Shown here: positions 1 to 12,100 of the stretch, one piece after another
How positions within the stretch are numbered: the stretch's first letter is position 1
How the letters are laid out: every line of letters starts with the position of its first letter
Assembly: GCF_001949145.1 (NCBI RefSeq)
Contig: NW_019091523.1
Span: 125,534 to 189,533, forward strand
DNA length: 64,000 bases
Direction of reading: 5' to 3'
Origin: Acanthaster planci
Lineage: Eukaryota > Echinodermata > Asteroidea > Valvatida > Acanthasteridae
Made by a program: the position numbers and the translations under genes
The notes under the pieces: generated by a model
What the model was told of the DNA's origin: nothing
Databases searched by the model: none
The model's input: the letters and a program-made list of their open reading frames with translations, nothing else

Positions 1-3000
1 AAATATGCATACATTACAGTTGATTTACGTGTACAGTCTGTAGGTCATGATTGCAAAGTTTAGCCTTCTTTTAAAAGCTGAAACAAACCCTTTATGTACT
101 GGTACATTGTACAAACACAGACTGGTACCGGTAGCTTGCTGTCTGTGTTCTGTCTACTGCTAAAGTATGGTACAGTACATGTACAGTACATGTATGTCTC
201 CTAGAATTTTCTCGCAAAAAATTTTTTAAAAGAAACATCTTTTGTAGTAGCCCTGCCATTCTTTTGAGACCGTGTCTTTTTGGGGGCTGTATTCAAGGAC
301 AATTGACCAAACCTGATGCAAAACTACGTGTACCAGTATAGAGAAAAGAATTTCAAAAATCAAAACAAACTGTATTGGAAAAATATTGGAATAATTTCTG
401 ACAATGATAGTGCAGGGCTGCATATGTACGGTATTAGTAACAGGATACGGGTAATACCGCAGCGTGTACAGCGTACACTTGATAGGGAGCCATACATGTA
501 CATGTAGGCCATACCAAGGAATAAGAAAACCGCACCTCAGTTTTTGTGAATGTACCGCTTCGGTGTACTGTACATGTACAGTGTACTTAGATCCGTCCTT
601 CCATTTTACCCTCAACTTCATCATGTGATTATTTGAAATTGGCTCTTTTCAGAACATCATGATCTATATGTACATGTAAGTCTCTGTCGGTTTTATTTGA
701 AATATTTCCTGAAATGAACGTTATTTCCTTTGAGTGACTTGTATACATGTACATGTATGTAGGTCTGTGGTGACAATTAGAATTGTACAATACAAACAGT
801 ATGTACATGTACATAAATTCAAGTTCAGTTATTCATGTACCTGACCAACCAACTTGTTACCGGTATTTGTATTATTGTAATAATAACAACATAAAAAAGA
901 CTTACCACTAAATGTGAAAACGAATTATTTGGCTACAACATTCAGTTGAAGAAGTTAAATTCCAAATACCAATATCACAAAAATGGTGGAGACCAATCCA
1001 CCTCATAAAATCATTTTTTACTGAAGAAGGGATCTCTAGGTACATGTACATGTATGAGACAGTACTCATGTGAGCACAGAGTCATGGGCCTGTGTACATG
1101 TACATGTAGTTGTTCATGCATTTGTTACAAAGTTAGAAATGCATTTGATCTGTATACAGCTTTAAACACCTCCATTCTGCCCCCATATACATGTGTACCA
1201 GTACATATGTACATTTTGTTGACGGCATTTATGTCGTTAGAAGATGGCCTCTGTCGCAAGCTTTTGTTTACAACCAATTTAAGCCATTCCCAATCGCATG
1301 TTGACTTTTTCGGTTAAGTCCACCAGCTAATTGCTGCTGACATTTAGCAAGAAGTTCAGGTGAAGATTAACCCACATACAGTCTGTCAATTTGTCAATGT
1401 TACGGTTGAGAGCCTGTCACTTTTGAGTTCACGTTGCATTTTATAAACATTCACATCAAAGTGGTTGTTGCCAATGGATGGGCTGTGTAACTAACTGGGG
1501 CATGCATGTACATGTATGTGGACGATATGATGAACAAACACACACATGCAGTGTCCTAACTTGCAAACACTGTTTTCCACGGTGTTGGTGCGTTTGTTAT
1601 TGCAGAATGGCTATTGTAATATTTCCTATTGTACTGGTACGAAGCAGGTACAGGAAACTTCGCTTTCAGTAAAGGGTAGCAGCAATGATTTTTTTCTTAA
1701 GCACTGTTTTGCAACTTTATATTCTTCTGCAACGTACATGTACATTGTACATGTACCAGTTTGAGAAGTACATGTCCCTGCACTATGCTTTCCAGGACAA
1801 CTGAGGGCGCTTTTGCTGTAATGTCATCCAGGGAGGGCATGGTTTTTCCTATTTAAATTGTCAACTTAGCATTTACTCACTGGAAATGATTCTGAGAAAG
1901 GCTTGCTTTGTTGCTTATTGTTACCAGTATACATGTACATGTACATTTGTATATGTGTGTAAAGTACAGTAACTCAATAAAAATGAAGAACTACATGTAG
2001 TGGTAAAGGAAAGAAAATTTAGGACAGCTAAAATTTCAAAAATCAGAATTTTATACACAAACCAATGCACAGTTGTAACATTATGGTTTTCTTCTCAGGA
2101 TGACATCAGATTTCAGATTTTTAGCTTATGAATGTACATGTACGTGTATGTAGAAATCTCAGTATAAATGCCAAAAAGGCAACAAAATACCCTTAAAAGT
2201 ATTGAAACAAAATTGAAAGCAAGGATAACTGAGAGATAAATGTGCATTTTTGAGATTTTCAAGTTATTGTAAAACTTGCATCAATTTGAAGAAACCCTTA
2301 GCTCATCCTCATGTACATGTACCAGTAGTCTGGAAATGGAAGAATTACCTGTATCAACCTCACCATCCGACTTGTTTTCCTGATCCCAGGTCTAACGTAG
2401 AGCATAAAGTGTCCACACAAAGTAGGGAAAAGATCCCACTTTTCAGAAAAAAAAGGACCTTGGAGGGGTAACCTCCACAGTTCGATAGACCACACCCAAG
2501 CCCACATCTATCCCTGCCCTCAGGCCAATGTACATGTACCTGTGCGGCTTTGAAGCATTTGATTGAGAAACAAAAAAATTTTGACAGTCTGTAGATTAAA
2601 GATACAATTTTAAGATTTAAAAAAAAAACATTTCTCGAAGGAACACAGGCTTATAATGTCAAAGGATTTAAGAATACATTTGAGTGTGCTGACAGTCTTT
2701 TACATGTAAGCAGAACAGGCTGTAGTTACTGGTGCTACGGAATGTTGCTGCCTTTGGCTTGGTCCATTAACGAGATTGGACCCCTACAGATGTAAGTGAT
2801 ATCCTGTTGAAACACGATGACATCATTCCAGAGGATTAATCAAATCTGCTTTGCAAACATACATGTACATGTAAAGGCTCTTTGTGAGGCGTAAGGGAAC
2901 AGCTGCACACATCTTAAACCAAAAATCTCGAACAAAATTTTTTACAAAGGAACAAATGAATGACTTCCATTGCAAAGGCACTTTTCCCCATGAGGGTCTC

Positions 3001-3600
3001 AAGATGGACAGCTCACTGTTTTAGGTTTTGGTTTTTTTCTTTTTTGTTTTTGGTTTTGCTTTTTATTTCTGTTCAGTTAGCAGTAACTACTCCGTAGTTT
3101 TATGGAAGACTTGTATGTACCTGTAAGCCTTATTCTTATTTATAAACTTTAACTCCATTTTGCATGGGTAACCATCTGTACATAAATTTCAATCTCGGTT
3201 GGTGAACAAATTATTGTGGACCAAAATAACACGTTTTGTGCCATCTCTACATCATCTCTACATCCAGTAAATCATGTACGTACTGTGTTTACAAGACGTT
3301 GCATCTTATCTTCATGAATATTTGTTGATAATGCACACCACATCACAAGTTACATGTACAGTTGTGTACCACAGTACCAGTGGAGTCGAACACAATGGTA
3401 CCAAGAGCTCTGCTATTACGTGTATAACGTTTTGTTTATAACAATTAGGACAATTGTAGGTCCCAAGTCTTCATTTTCCTTGTTTTTTGGTACTGATAGC
3501 ACAAGGTAAATGTACTGTGTACATGTGTGCAGGAGCTGTAATACAACAAGGTAATTTCTGAAGTCCTGAAGACCTTGTTGTAACAGGGTTCCTCTGTGTT
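1..3600. other. Gene-free stretch rich in TACATG palindromic repeats
   Basis: I see no supportable gene here. Open frames are short, lack splice context and mostly run through copies of the self-complementary word TACATGTACATG, for example near 180, 670, 1042, 1740, 1930, 2860 and 3350. Poly-T and poly-A tracts are scattered. The stretch is either intergenic or part of a long intron; nothing distinguishes these. Confidence 0.6.
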
Positions 3601-3602
3601 GA

Positions 3603-3815
3603 ATATCTACCGAATATCTAACGGTTGGCCACTCACAAAGGGGCAAAGTGGAAACTTTGCCTGACAGCCTCCAAAAGCTGTTTGCTGCCCTCTACCAGCT
3701 GATTGAGTCCAACAACAAACAAGCTACTAGTACCATGGTCATCACCATGAACACCCATAATGCACTGTGTGGGGGGGTTTGTGTACCGTACCTGCAGTGT
3801 GCATTGTCAGTCTAG
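3603..3815 (+). other. Possible coding fragment, unassigned
   Basis: This 71-codon frame without a start looks more protein-like than its surroundings. It reads smoothly through STEYLTVGHSQRGKVETLP, then SLQKLFAALYQLIESNNKQA, then a stretch ending TMVITMNTHNAL, with balanced codon use and an amphipathic helix-like pattern. I recognise no family. No good acceptor lies directly upstream and no clean donor downstream, so it could be a stray exon, a decayed retrocopy or chance. A strong donor-like site, CTG followed by GTAAGTGG, occurs about 560 bases further on, near 4376, but no frame clearly links the two. Confidence 0.2.
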
Positions 3816-6322
3816 CACTTAGTGTTCCATAGATTACCGTGCACTGCCACTGAATAATATATGCTCTGTGTGCTGTGAAACTTGTAGACAGAGGCTACAT
3901 GTAGGGCATAAGATTACTGTTTTTGTATGCTCTTGGATGAGCCTTCTGTCTGAGCCAGTGCTCTAGTACAAACCAGGGATGCATGCAATGGCTTGTCATT
4001 GGTAGGGGCCTGTGCAGGGAATTGCCTCTTCAAGCGTGTATTTTGCCGGTGAGCATCTGTTTTATTCTGATCACCCCACCTCTGACCGTTTCCGACCAAG
4101 CCCACGATTGAGCCAGGATTCAGGGCCACTGTCCGTGGTGCCGCAAAGAGGAGGTAGCGGGGCATACCCAGACCCCATCCCGGTGTAGGGGGGAGGGTCT
4201 GTTTGTGGGGCGTGGAAGGATATATCTGTCCTCCAGGGACGGCCTACACGTACTGGTGCAGCACCCTAGTGCCACTGGGTCACGTCACATAATTCAGCCG
4301 GCAGGGTCTCTAACAAGCTGCTGGCTGCACAGGCAACATCTCGCCATCTACAGGACTGATCATCATGGGTACCTGGTAAGTGGTTTTGAGAGGAAGCGAA
4401 ACTGATTTCTTCAGCGTCTTGAGCTCCCTCTGCTTCTTTGTGATTTCTTTTCACAGAGTACGGTAGCTGTATCATGTGGTTAGTGAAAAAAGTGTAGGAA
4501 GTAGTTTGAAGAACACATTTTGCTAGGAGGAGACCATATTATTACATCAGCAACTACACCAATCAGCTTGGTTGTTTTCTTTAAAAATTCAGTCTGTCTA
4601 CCACATAATGCCTTATTTTCTACACGTACCGTACTTGGATACTTTTTGTGTACAATCTATACCCATATATCATATATGTAGCATTGGTATTTAAATTCTT
4701 CTTATGGCATGTGCAGTCTGTGCAGGGGCTCAACCCATCACCACCGATCAGGTTTAATTGGAAGGAAAACTTGGGCTGAAACAGGTTTCTTTTGAAATTC
4801 AGTTTGCTTGAAAAAAAAACAACTCATGCAAATACCTTGTGATACATGTGTGCCACAGGTGGGTAATTGGAGGTCATAAGCCAGTAGAATGAGTGTTATT
4901 TGCATACATGTGCCTTTCATTTGAGGCCTCTGACTAAATATTTTGGAGCTTCGCATGGCATCAGAAATTACTAGTCAAATGCAATCGCTTGAGGTTCCTC
5001 GGCAGTTGGCTACAGAACGTCTTGTGTGAAAGTTACAGCTGCAGCAAGACTACGATTATGGAGATTACTAGCCTTTAGTCAAGGTGCGTGTGGCACCCCA
5101 GATGCTAGTACTGTACATGTACAGTGATACATGTAACACCAAACTCTGGCACCCCAAATAATAGTACTGTGGTCACACAAAAAAGACCAGTGCAAGTGGT
5201 GACGCCGAGAGTGCCTTTACTATTTTGTGGAGAAGACTTTTCCTTCACATTTCTCTATAGGTCTATACATGTATAGTAGAGAATTTCTCATGCATAATGC
5301 ATTGCATGTTGTGGATATTGGCCAATAAGAATTACTCTCTTAAAGTTTTTGACATTACACACGCTCACAAGGAAGTCACAGAGGAACACCTATTAATATC
5401 TTTTGTTGGTTCATTGGGTCAACACTTCTCCATGCACACACAGAATGATGATAGTCAATCATCATGGTACAGTGGTGCATGCTGGGCACTGAAATGATAA
5501 AAAAATGTGTGAAGTGGAAGCATTTGAATTTTTTGTAACCGCCTTCCATGCTACAGCATTTATACATGTACTTTGAATAAATAATCGATAAGTTCCATGG
5601 GATAATAAAGATGCTGAAGGCTTTCCCACTTGCAATGGTCTTGTTGTTACCAGCTGAGTGAGCATCCAAGGCGCCATGCACGCCTTGGCTGAAGGCTAGG
5701 AGATCACCGGCTTCTGGCTGGACAATTTCCAATATACATGTATCCTAGTCTTACTCCAGACTACAGTTATTTGATTCAGATGCAGCATGCATGATGTGTC
5801 AGTATGATGTAAATACATGTACATGTACAAGTACATGTACAATGTACATACAGGTATTTTGCCTAATAATTCAGTGTTTTGGATAAAAAGACATGGTTTC
5901 CAACATGAAACTAGGCAATGAATTGACACATTTTTCACCATTCATTACTGATATCGCCAGGACTGTTTGAATGTTTGTACATGTATATACTGGTATACAT
6001 ACTGTATACACAGCCTTTGTAACAGCATGGTCACCACAGATGGAATCCAGTCACTTCCTGGAAATCCCCAAGGGGTCACTGGGGGCTTTTATCCTCTCCA
6101 TGGAGAAATAAGAAACACAGTCTGTGTCTTTCATTTTTCCATGTCCACACCAATCTCCAGACCTGTCATTTTTGGTACATATAGCTCGTTAGTGCTACAT
6201 TGAAGTCCATCCTTAAGCTATGCCTCAGACAGTTTTGGTTCTTCAGTCAACAGCTTGCAGGCTAACAAATTGTCCTTCCTCACAAGCAAGGTGTACATGT
6301 ACATGTTAGATTTCTTGGAAAA
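3816..6322. other. Gene-free stretch
   Basis: Bases 3990-4400 are more GC-rich than the surroundings and end in a donor-like GTAAGTGG, but no convincing frame crosses them. The rest holds TACATG repeats, densest at 5815-5850, and no recognisable gene. Confidence 0.5.
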
Positions 6323-6510
6323 CCTTCAATCCTGGACAGAATAGTTGGAACACCATGTGGGAAGCGCTGTGAAAAGCTCCCCCTCTCCCCCATTCAGTGT
6401 TGCAGTCATTCATTGGACCATGATTCGGCCCAGCTTACCCAATGAGAAACAACATTGACAGGGGGCGAGGGGGGGAGGCATGTTCCAAGGAGATTTGTCC
6501 AGGATTGTAG
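6323..6510. mobile_element. MITE family A, copy 1 (terminal inverted repeats)
   Basis: The left end reads CAATCCTGGACAGAATAG and the right end is its near reverse complement, finishing CCAGGATTGTAG. The interior carries an ACAACATTGA motif followed by a G-rich run. The same ends and interior words recur at 57787-57964 and, less completely, near 59447-59594. There is no coding capacity, so this is a non-autonomous element; the transposase family is not recognisable. Confidence 0.6.
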
Positions 6511-6798
6511 CAGGTTGCAGGGTTTTCACATGTACATTTGTACTGTATATGGTCCACTGTGAGTAACCAATTGAAGAGTGTATTGTTTAGAAAAATTTTC
6601 AGGAAGAAGTTTAAGACCTCGGAACTTCAGGAACACAGTGAAAAGAACTGTTTCCAATACTTTTAGCCGTTTGTGAGTTAATCTGTATTGTGAGGATGTT
6701 GTGGAGAATTTTAAAACTTTCATTTCATGCAAGATGTTCTGTTGAGACCATATGTATGTCTCACGACTGGTCTTGGTCTTGAGACCAGTTCTCGCTGA

Positions 6799-7160
6799 TC
6801 TCAGTCTTAGTCTTGATCTTGATACCCCATGGTCTCAGTCTTGATCTTGATACCCCATGGTGTAATTCTTGATCTTGATTCCCATGGTCTCAGTCTTGAT
6901 CTTGGTACCCCTCTTAATCCTGGTACCCCATGGTGTCAGTCTTGATTTTGATACCCCATGGTGTCAGTCTTGATCTTGGCACTCCATGGTGCCAGTCTTG
7001 ATCTTGATACCCCATGGTCTCAGTCTTGATCTTGGTACCCCTCTTGATCTTGGTACCCCATGGTGTCAGTCTTGACCTTGGCACCCAATGGTGTAGGTCT
7101 TGATCTTGATACCCCATGGTCTCAGTCTTCATCTTGGTACCCCATGATCTTGGTATCCAA
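6799..7160. repeat. Minisatellite, about 28-30 bp units
   Basis: Imperfect tandem units alternate CTTGATCTTGATACCCCATG with GGTCTCAGT or GGTGTCAGT. The units differ by point changes and by loss of the CATGG part, so the array is diverged. A minus-strand open frame through it (6914-7168) is a by-product of the repeat. Confidence 0.8.
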
Positions 7161-8819
7161 TTATTCATTATTCAACTTCATGCGAAAACTTGTAGCAAGA
7201 TATGAATTCAGAATGTAGATTGCATCATTTGGGGAAAACGGAGAAAATGAGGGGAACCCTCATTTTGTGTTCATAGTGGATAAACCTTTGTGCAGGCCAA
7301 ACAGTTGCTACTAACAATGGCTACATATACATGCACGCACAACAGGACAATCTTCTTTTGAATTTTTTGAAACTCGGCAGGCTACCTTGTTGCCGTGCTC
7401 ATACATGTACATGTATTGGCCTGCATGTGTATTCAGCATTCAAAAAAAAAGGAAAAGAAACTGGCGACTTTTCTGATCTCAGCTGTGTGTCACTGATGAA
7501 ATAACACTGTTCTATCCTGACCTTTAGGTAATACAGTTCTAAAAATTAAATTTCTTGTCCAGAAGTGAGGAGTGTTGGGTACGTGTACTTTGCTCTGCTG
7601 ATCATGTGTTGACATGTCACATGTGCATGCAACATTATGTCCTTGTCTGCGTCTTACTGTGTTCCTAATGAAACACAAACCCCCCCCTTGGACACGCACG
7701 TCCCAGGTTTGAAATTTTTATCACAGATCCTCTGTGGCTTCTTAAGATCTGGTTTTGAATCATTCTCATTCTCTGATTGATCTACTTATTATTGAGGAAA
7801 TAGAGCCAGACCTGCAATATCCGGCCCCATCTGTCCCACGGGTGACTTTCCTTTGATACGCAGGACCGCATTTTAATTAGGTGATGCCGCTTGGCCAGTT
7901 TAGGGAAAAATGGCATGCATGAGATGCGACCCCAGTACATCAGGAGGAAAAAAAAGATGATCTGATATCTGGAGCAGGGTTGATGATATGCCAATCTCGG
8001 GTACAAACCAGAACTGAAGCCAGCCAAGTGTTGAAAATGGTTATTTTACCCTGCTTGATGAAGCTTCAAATAATTTGCAAAAATGATGAATTGGTTCCAA
8101 CGCGAATCCGTTGGTACCGTGACACATTTGTGCATATACATGTAGATTTGATAGTTGGATTTTTGTGCATTCCAGTTGGAGAATAAAAAATCAGATTCAT
8201 AAATGTACGGGTATTACGAGCCATTAAACCTCAGAACTGACTGATGTGCATGTTCATAGCACTCCGAGCACAAAATCCATGATATTCATTCAGATCAGAT
8301 TTCCATGTACTCGTAAATAAGCATGTTGCGTAGAGTAGTTGTTGGAAGAAGTACATGTATATACTTGGTTAAGGGCAATGTTATTTTGATAATGTCTTGC
8401 TTAATTAATTGGGCCGGTTCCCTGTTTACAATCAGAAGCATGGAAAATCATTGATGTGCATGTAAATGTTCGTCAACCAGTGAACAACACCACTTGACAG
8501 TACTGTGCTGCCTGTTACCATGGTGGTGTGTTTTCATATGTACAATATACATGTACTGTAGTGGTATGGTTTGCATGTATCGCCACAGTATTGAAAGTCT
8601 TCTGAACAGTGGACAAACTTGGTTCCTTACTAACCTACCCTTCATGTTTTGGTAGTGTTGCCCCTAAAAAGATTTAATTTCGTAGACCTCTTACATGTAT
8701 AACAGCAGTTTCTAAAATCCTTTGTGATCATAATGTGTTTACATGGATATGGTTGAATGTGCATTACCCATTACTTAATTGTTTCATTTACCGGTAGTTG
8801 TGGGGACAAGCACACGATG
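7161..8819. other. Gene-free stretch
   Basis: This is mixed unique sequence with a few TACATG words, for example near 7404 and 8555. No frame has coding character, and no RNA gene was recognised. Confidence 0.5.
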
Positions 8820-8950
8820 TTTCACCTGCATGTATTTTGAGGGGACCGAAAGCATTATGGGGACAGAGAAATGTCCCCACAACTCGGACCTAATTTGCCC
8901 AACGAAAGAGATTGTCCCATTAACCAGTTGAAATCCTTTCTCCCAGCCAC
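8820..8950. repeat. Dispersed repeat B, copy 1
   Basis: This segment contains ATGTCCCCACAACTCGGACC followed by TAATTTGCCCAACGAAAGA. It is clearly related to 19022-19150, which has ATGTCCCCATAACTCGGTGC then TAATTTGCCAGACAAAAGA, and more weakly to 9017-9135. All three start near a TTTCACCTACATGTAT-like sequence followed by a GGGGACCGAAA-like sequence. The type of element is unknown. Confidence 0.65.
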
Positions 8951-9016
8951 AAATGTACTTGTACAGCCGTTTGTATGCGTAATCGGTACATACATGTACT
9001 GTGCATAAACATATCC

Positions 9017-9135
9017 TTTCACCTACAGTTCATGTATTTTGTTGGGACCAAAAATGCTACCGGGATATGACTGGGTCTTAAATTTCTTCACAAAAGAAAC
9101 TGTTCCCTTAACCCGGGGAAGGCTTACACTAGTCC
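9017..9135. repeat. Dispersed repeat B, copy 2 (diverged)
   Basis: The copy starts TTTCACCTACAGTTCATG, continues into TTGTTGGGACCAAAAATG, and ends in a CAAAAGAAACTGTTCCCTTA sequence that parallels the other two copies. It lies only about 70 bases after copy 1 in the same orientation, so the pair may be a local duplication or two insertions. Confidence 0.55.
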
Positions 9136-12100
9136 TGATATTCTTTACCAGGACTAATCTGTACATGCGTGCCTGTTCATTTTTTTTTACCATAGTGACT
9201 GCATTCATTATGAACTACATGTTGTCTCGTGTCGTCGCCATGCTTGCCATGTGCTTCAAACCACCAGACAATTGAATAACCCTTTTATGCTTTGCCCCCA
9301 CCGCTTTGAAGTGTTTTTCCTCCTTATGTCTGTGATGTCGAATTTGCTCCGCTTGCCCTCTCTGCTTTGTTTGTTTTTGAAATCCCAGTACCCTCGCTGT
9401 AAAATGTTAACCAGGTTATGTTAGGGACAGACGGGGAACCGAGTGGCAATTATGGTCCGAAGCACCAGCCCGAGAATGCAAAGGAAACCGAAGGGAGAGA
9501 ACACAAGTGAGAAACGGTCGAGAAAAATAACCAGATTCAGACTTCAAGTGCTGAAAAACACCCAAAGCTTAAGGCCATGCCAAAAATAAAAACAGTTTGT
9601 CGACTGAGATAATTGAAGAAAAGAAGGGACTTTGAAATTTTGGTAAGTCTACCTGTATTTTGTGGCAGATGTTTTTCCAATATAGCTGATGGATTTCCTC
9701 AACCGTTTGGCTGATACTATGTTTCTGGAGTAGCCATGTGTTGTTTTGTAGGTTTTGATGCCCCGCACATGCATGATATTACAAACAAATAAAATCAAAA
9801 TACCACTAAGACTGGAAAAAACACTAATGAGTGATGATGCAAGAGGCTTGCACGGATAAAGGATGTGGACACAAAAAACAACCTTTTTTTTTTTACTTGG
9901 CCTAGCCAACCCTCAGCAAAGTTCTACAACAAAAAATCCATCAAGCAAAGAGGAAAGTCAAGAAATTTCTTGTTTGGGATCTCGAGTCAGATTTTGTAAA
10001 CAAATTCTTTAATTCAGCTGTTTATTGATAAGTGTAAAATGTTGAACCTGCCTGGCCTGTCCAACATCTTGAACAGATGGATTGTTCGTATGTGGTCCGT
10101 CAGTGCACAGATGTAAGGCTTATAGTTCTAAAGAATGTCCTATTATCTGGGTCAAATTACATGTACTTCAAGTGTTTCTCTACACACCCCATACTTACAT
10201 GTACATGTACATGTAGAACTTGAAAAGTTTTTCATAGTTGTCTTTTTATGTACCAGGCACTTAATGTGTGTCTTTCCTTTCATGTTTTGACCAGTAAGTT
10301 TTGGATATGTCGACTGACATGTTAAATGCATTTCAAATTTCCAACTGGCTGAGCCCCACGGCTCACCGACTCAAGGCCAAGAAGGCAAACCAGGTCATTG
10401 TGCCTTTGCACACCATTGACGTCACTGGACTTAGTCTGTTGTTTGCCTTTGCAGCCCTCTCATAGTCTCCCTTGNCCCTATATGGTCCGGCCTCAACCAC
10501 AGAGACACCCCAGTAACCTCAAACAGGGTATGTGAAAGCAGCCAAGGAATCGGATTGTCCAGGGGAGGGCGACCAAAAAGAAATGGGGCTCAAAAGAAAC
10601 CAGCATGAGGTTGGGCTGTTTTGTCAGGGGTCCATGAGTAGAATATTTGTCAAGGGGTCTGTGTGTCTGTGTAGGGAGTACATTTTTTTTTGGGGGGGGG
10701 ATGGTTGAACTAGAGTCTCCAGGTAACCTGTGCTCATTGCTTGTACCAGGTACATGTACCTCAGTGGTATACCAGTATGAGTCAAATAGAACCCTGAACA
10801 CTTAAATTAATGAATGATGTGCATGTACATACATGTATACTGTACCATGTTTTTACATGAACATACGGAACATCTTTAAACGTACTGGCAGGAAAAAGTT
10901 GGACAGTTGTTCATGTTTTCAACGGTAATCCACGTCTGCAGTTATTAATTGTACCCAGGGTTGGGGACATTTTTCAAAACACATACGGGGTACATGTACA
11001 TCACTTCAGTAATACTGCCATGAAAATTCCTTCAGGCCGTAGGCTTATTTTAGTGAAACATTTCCTCCAGTCCAGCCAGATCTCCACTTGTTAAGTTGTT
11101 TTCCAAACACTGCTGCCGAGCTGCCAACTGGCAACGTGGGTGGACCTGTCATGCCTGACAAGTTGGGTACATACATGTACATGTACTACTGGTAGGTACA
11201 TGTACCTGTACATTTGATTGACAGGCCGGTTCAAACTTTTTTCACCCAATGTACCGGTATGCAAGTTCTTTCACTGTAAAAGCCGATTGTGTGGCATAAG
11301 CACAGCAGCCAGTTTTTAAGCATGAACTACATGTAGTTTGCAAATATTGAGCAAAATTTTAACCCCAACAAATTTTGCTGTGGATTTCTCATTGAATGGA
11401 ATTCCCACCTAAGTTGTATAAAGTTGCATGAATCATGAGTAAGTTGTAACAGCTACCCCAGTGCTTCATGTCCATGTACGTGTGCTGTATGAAATTGTGT
11501 CTCTTGGTACAAGTACACATGTAGCTTTCTTGTGAACAACATTTTGCATTTAATTCATTCATATATGTTTATTTTTAGGAAAAAAAAGTCACAGTTTTCG
11601 TATTGAATTACCTTTTGGGAAAATGTGCTCAATTCAGCTTGCGATGTACATGTAAATCAAAGTTACCAGCATTTTTAAAACAACCTACCGAGGGCAGTTC
11701 TTTCGTTCCACAGGTGAGCCTCTTTTGTGCATCTCCCTTAGAAGAAAAGCACTGGCCTGCAAGATGGCACCATGGAAACCCTCTACTGTAAAATAATCAG
11801 ACATCAAAGTAATTCATTCTGTCCCTTTTCACTAAATGTGATCGTACTTGGCACTCATTAATTGCCACTTCTTCGATGGACAATTTCATATCACTTCTGT
11901 GTAAAACTGTACAACATCTTTCCTTAGTCTTTAGAAAGGTTTGACATTTTTCCCTCCAAGTTTCCTCACACTATATGTGAATGTTACATTGTACATGTAT
12001 ATTATGAAGGAACGCAGCACACTGAAAATACATACATGTACAATGTACACACCATACATGTACATGTACGTACATATCAATATCATCTGTAATGTGTTTA

